From Hippophae tibetana (taxonomy: Eukaryota > Streptophyta > Magnoliopsida > Rosales > Elaeagnaceae): 64,000 nucleotides of DNA. The number at the start of each line of letters is the position of its first letter. The stretch's first letter is position 1. Position numbers and translations under genes: made by a program. The stretch is taken from the NCBI GenBank assembly GCA_037013495.1, contig CM072810.1, positions 108,786,398 to 108,850,397 of the forward strand. Reading direction: 5' to 3'. Below are positions 60,062 to 64,000 of this stretch, piece after piece. The notes beneath the pieces are model-generated. The model had not been told where the DNA came from, did not search any database, and worked only from the letters and a program-made list of their open reading frames with translations.

Positions 60062-63000
60062 TTAGCCCATAAAGCCACCACCTCCAGGCATATTGGGCGG
60101 CACTTGAGATGATACTTGACCTTGTGAAACTAACTGTGACGTTCCAGTACCTTGAATATAAGCTTGACCAATTCCTGCCCCAACCATTTGTTGCTGCTGC
60201 GTAATTTGTGGCTGTTGCATTTGTTGCAGTTGCTGCTGTTGTTGCAACTGCGGCTGTTGAAGCTGCTGCGACTGCTGTTGCATCTGTTGCTGCTGAAGCT
60301 GCTGCTGTTGCATCTGCTGGTGGTGTTGTTGTTGCTGTTGCATCTGCTGGTGGTGTTGCTGTTGCATCTGCTGGTGGTGTTGCTGCTGCTGTTGCATCTG
60401 CTGCTGCTGCATCTGTTGTTGCTGTTGTGGCTGAGTATGTATTTGTGGCTTAAAAACAACCATATCCTGATTCATCAATATGCTCAGCATCCCAGCAAAA
60501 ACAAATCAATAAGCTCAGCTCATCTTAACTTAATATTCATGTCTTCTGATGAGCAGGGAACAAGAATCTTAAGTCAGAGCTTTGCATTCAAGGTTTTTTT
60601 CCAAATATTGGACCAGAAACAAACAGAATTCTGAGTGCTTTAGAATCAAAACCAACTTCTACATGATGGAAGCTGATAGTAAAGGGATCTTTCTAGAAGA
60701 TCAGACATAATTTGCAGATAACTAAGGAAACTTGAAAACTGGATATAAGAGCCCAGGGTTGATGTGCCATGATAAATACAATGAGAACATAATAAAGTTC
60801 AAAGTAGTCTTACCCCAGGGAAAAGCATTCCAATCAAGCGGCATGCTTTGTCGGATACAGATAGCAGTAGTGTCTGGGATGGCAATTGGATGACTGCACA
60901 CTGCATTATCATATGACAACCAATATCAGAAATGATGTGTCACATTAAATCGGAAAAAAAAATCTAAATAAATAATAATCACCAATTCCCAAAATACCCA
61001 TAAAAAATGTATGGTTGTCTAGCATAGGACTTACACTGCATTTTAAAACGTTTGTGAATTTTTTATTTAGAATTAAAAGAATCAGAACTGAAGTGTAATT
61101 AAGGTGAAATTTGCCCTAAATTTTATGCTCAGGAAATTGGCACCAAGATTTATCTTGGACTCTTTGGATGACCCCCTGATCAGGATTGAACATGCATGAG
61201 GAAGATGACGTTTTATAGACTAGTAATAAATAAATAGAGCATATCATATCAGAGGTTAAAAAGGGAAAAGCTGAAACTGTCAAGCTAAGAATAAAAAGTT
61301 TACTACTAGAAGAATTACTGAATATATAGGTGGAATTATGACCAATATCACCAATCTTAATACGGTTCAAACATGTGCCCTTTTTCGAAGAAGCCATAGC
61401 ATATAACTGGAAGCTCAAATTTTGACATGAGATTAGCATTTGATTCCAACGAAATGTTGCTCCTTTCTTTGTTCAAATTGTAGTAATATGACCTAGATTT
61501 GAAGTCTTTACTGCACTACAATCCCCATCTTTTCAACAAATGATATCCTACAATTTAACTTCAACTCATACTATGTTATTTTGGCTAGGATAATGTACAT
61601 TTTCCCAGTGTTTTTTCGCATTGTTCATCAGATAGCAAGTCAAAATGTGGATCATATACTCAGCCGCCAGAGGAGGAAAAAATTGTTCAGTAGCTAAATG
61701 ACAAAAATTCAGCAGGATTACTACATTTTACAATCCAAAGAACATAAAAACTTACAAGCTTCTTCCCCTGCAATTGGCCGAGAAACCCATGCTGATGCAT
61801 TGCACGGAAAACTAGAAAATCTGCCTTTCCAACATATTGCCTGAAGTAAGATACAATAGAAAAGGAAAATAAAATTAGAAGAATAACCTCAGAGGTCCAT
61901 ATAGAAACAGACAAATATGGATTATGAAATTCTTTTAAGAGCAGAATTTACTTGTTATTCATGTGGTCCTGAGATATAAGTCTAACTATTTGCATGACTG
62001 GAGGCCAATTTGCTGCAAGCCTGAAATGCAAACAAAGTAAATTGCAATAAACAAAAATAGAGTGGACCAGCCGTAAAGAAAAATGAAATACTAGTCAAAA
62101 CATGTGTATTATGTATTAATAAAGATCATAAATTAGTAAATTACTAGTCCACAAATAGTTAAATAAAATCTGGATAAAATAATAAACTAGCATTTTGATA
62201 TTACAGATTGACAGGATAAGTACTTCAAGAATGACAAGACCATTTCTTGAAGGTATAGATTCTATGGGAATACCGGTTACAATTGTAGGACTACAAATAA
62301 GTTGACAAATTTTAGATTATAAATGATCTTCTACTAAATAATTAGCGAGAATTTCATGATTTCATTACGTAAAAAAAAATAGCTCGGTTTAATCAGTCTT
62401 TATAATATGAAAATATATTTTAGCATTTAAATTTTTTCAGTTATCAAATACTTATTAAAAGAGAAAATTCCATCAATGGTTAACTAGCCCTAACCCAGGA
62501 GTTCACACGTCCAAACATATATTTGTTTTTCTTGTAAACATTAGCATTTCTTGTAAGATTAGCATAGAATTTTCTATACTTACGTCTCAGAAGCTGAAGC
62601 ACTCCTGTAACCCTAAAAAAAATAAAAGTGGTAACAGGAGGTGAGAATATTATAATATAGGTAGTAGATTGGTCAGAATGCATATAGCACATTAAGCAGA
62701 AGATATTAGATAGATTAGAAAAACTGAAGATAAAAAAGAAACAACAAGTGCCACTCAATTTGAAGTTATTTATTTCTTTAATAGATACACAAAGCCTTTA
62801 AAAGAAAATTCAATTTAATCCTAAAAGAGGGGGGGAAAATGCCAAATGGAGACAAAGCATGAACATTGAACATATCTCTGAAAAGAAACAATGCTAATTT
62901 ATTAAGGTCATTAACATACTTCAAGTTTGGTAATAAATACTGGTTCTCCTTGTTTCTGTCCAGATAAATCTCCCTGCACGTATTCAATGTTTCAAGTATA

Positions 63001-63953
63001 ATCACATAAATCCATTTCAACATTGATAGGAAATAGAAAAATAGTGGTGGTTAAAGTGAAGAATATTGCCAACTAAAAAACCACACATCCAACCTCAGTC
63101 CCATCCTAACATATAAGAATTTTACCTCCCAGACTCGCACGTATTTAGATTGTGCTTGCTGTGCCGCACTAGAGACCTGTTGTGAAAGTGGAATGCTAAC
63201 TGCTGAGTTATTCGCACCAAGGGATTGTAACCCAGACTGAACTTGTTGGGACATCCCTGGGGTAGGAATCATCGTGCCTGTCCCTGAAGAAGTAACAGAT
63301 AAACCAAGTCCACTCATCATGTTGGGGTTCATGCCAATACCACTTTGAACCATTTGTCCTCCAGACAAATTTGCCTGGCTCATTCCAGGTACAGTCTGAC
63401 CCATACTGACACCTCCTTGGAGATTATTCATTGATTGTGACATGCCAATATTTGAATTTCCAGATACATTAGAAGTAGCTGAAGAAAATGGACCTATACC
63501 GGAGTTTTGTTGAAGAGCCCCAGACCCAGCAACTGATGTGATAACTGACTGAGCAGACGACAACATGTTTTGAGAAGTGGGCATAGAAGATGCCATTCCA
63601 CTGGACATCATGTTTGGCACATGCATTCCCATTGGAGTTTGACCCATCGGTTGAAGACCCATAGAGCTTCCCCCAGTCAAGGCTGCAGAGTTCATCACTT
63701 GACGGACTTGAGATAGATTGTTTAGAATGTTCACGTGGGTTGGAGCAGGACCCACAGGACGCACGGGCAGTGACACTCCACTTACTATAGGTTTCAGGTC
63801 TGACCCATTGTCATTATTTGTGATCATTTCTTGAGAAGTTGAAGATGGTGGTGATGTTGGCAAGCTAGGGACACCTTGAGAAGTAGGATGGGGAACAGAT
63901 GGAATGTGTGAAAAAGATGGTCCCGAAACCATGGAGCTTACAGTGCTTGGTTC
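60062..63953 (-). CDS. MED25: Mediator complex subunit 25, second copy (3' exons 9-15; 5' part beyond window)
   Basis: Coding exons 63953-63126, 62973-62920, 62612-62584, 62020-61952, 61840-61756, 60900-60814 and 60466-60062 equal exons 9-15 of the first copy in number, phase and (except the last) length. All splice sites are GT-AG and there is no stop or frameshift. It covers the Ser/Met/Gly-rich linker, the ACID activator-binding domain (VWEGDLSGQKQGEP ... KADFLVFRAMHQHGFLGQLQ ... LFPG) and the Gln-rich tail ending GGGGFMG. It therefore looks functional as far as it can be seen. The 48 bases beyond exon 9 continue as in intron 8 of copy 1. Whether exons 1-8 exist is not visible. Confidence 0.93.
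60130..60450 (-). repeat. Gln/Met/His-encoding CAG-type repeat in MED25 copy 2
   Basis: Same tract as at 2440-2760 but with a different arrangement of QMQQQHHQQ units, and two residues shorter overall in the exon. Confidence 0.9.
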
Positions 63954-64000
63954 CTGAAGAATTATTTAACAAGTTAATAACTAGAGACGGATATCAGAGA

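Larger units (their letters stand above)
59696..64000. repeat. Segmental duplication, copy 2 (MED25 exons 9-15 plus 3' flank)
   Basis: Matches 2005-6330 in direct orientation through exons and introns up to the window edge. Differences are mostly single bases plus small indels, for example a long G run in intron 10 of copy 1 (5156-5169) that is shorter here. Confidence 0.95.

Overview
This is a nuclear genomic window from a plant, most likely a eudicot. The evidence is a spliced MED25 gene with plant-type architecture, an LHT-type amino acid transporter, three Ty1/copia retrotransposons primed by initiator tRNA-Met, a CACTA element, a plant-type hAT element and small LTR elements (TRIMs). Base composition is very AT-rich outside exons. 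No bacterial features, rRNA, convincing tRNA or CRISPR array were seen.

Layout. (1) 1-2004: AT-rich repeats. (2) 2372-16383, minus strand: a complete Mediator subunit 25 (MED25/PFT1) gene. I resolved 15 coding exons (2430 nt, 809 aa) with GT-AG introns and an unbroken frame. (3) 16384-28680: transposon-rich intergenic DNA with a 314-bp TRIM, a decayed copia pol fragment with LTR pieces, a degenerate satellite of about 179 bp period, and an 862-bp CACTA element. (4) 28681-34021: a copia element on the minus strand. (5) 34022-37733: intergenic, with one member of a dispersed repeat pair and a small coding-like fragment. (6) 37734-42505: a second copia element, plus strand. (7) 42506-46606: intergenic, with one possible truncated 5' exon. 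(8) 46607-50297, minus: an LHT transporter pseudogene with a 111-bp TG...CA insertion inside an exon. (9) 50298-54989: intergenic with repeats. (10) 54990-59509: a nearly full-length hAT element with an 8-bp target duplication and a lightly damaged BED-finger transposase. (11) 59680-64000: a second MED25 copy, same orientation, of which exons 9-15 lie in the window; the rest runs off the right edge.

The main biological point is the MED25 duplication. At least 4.3 kb, introns included, is repeated at about 98% identity (my count in the largest exon). The copies lie about 57.7 kb apart and both keep open frames and splice sites. The DNA between them is almost entirely mobile elements and gene relics. 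I see no new enzyme system; the interest lies in the duplication, its breakpoints, copy-specific changes, and the small insertions with readable target duplications.
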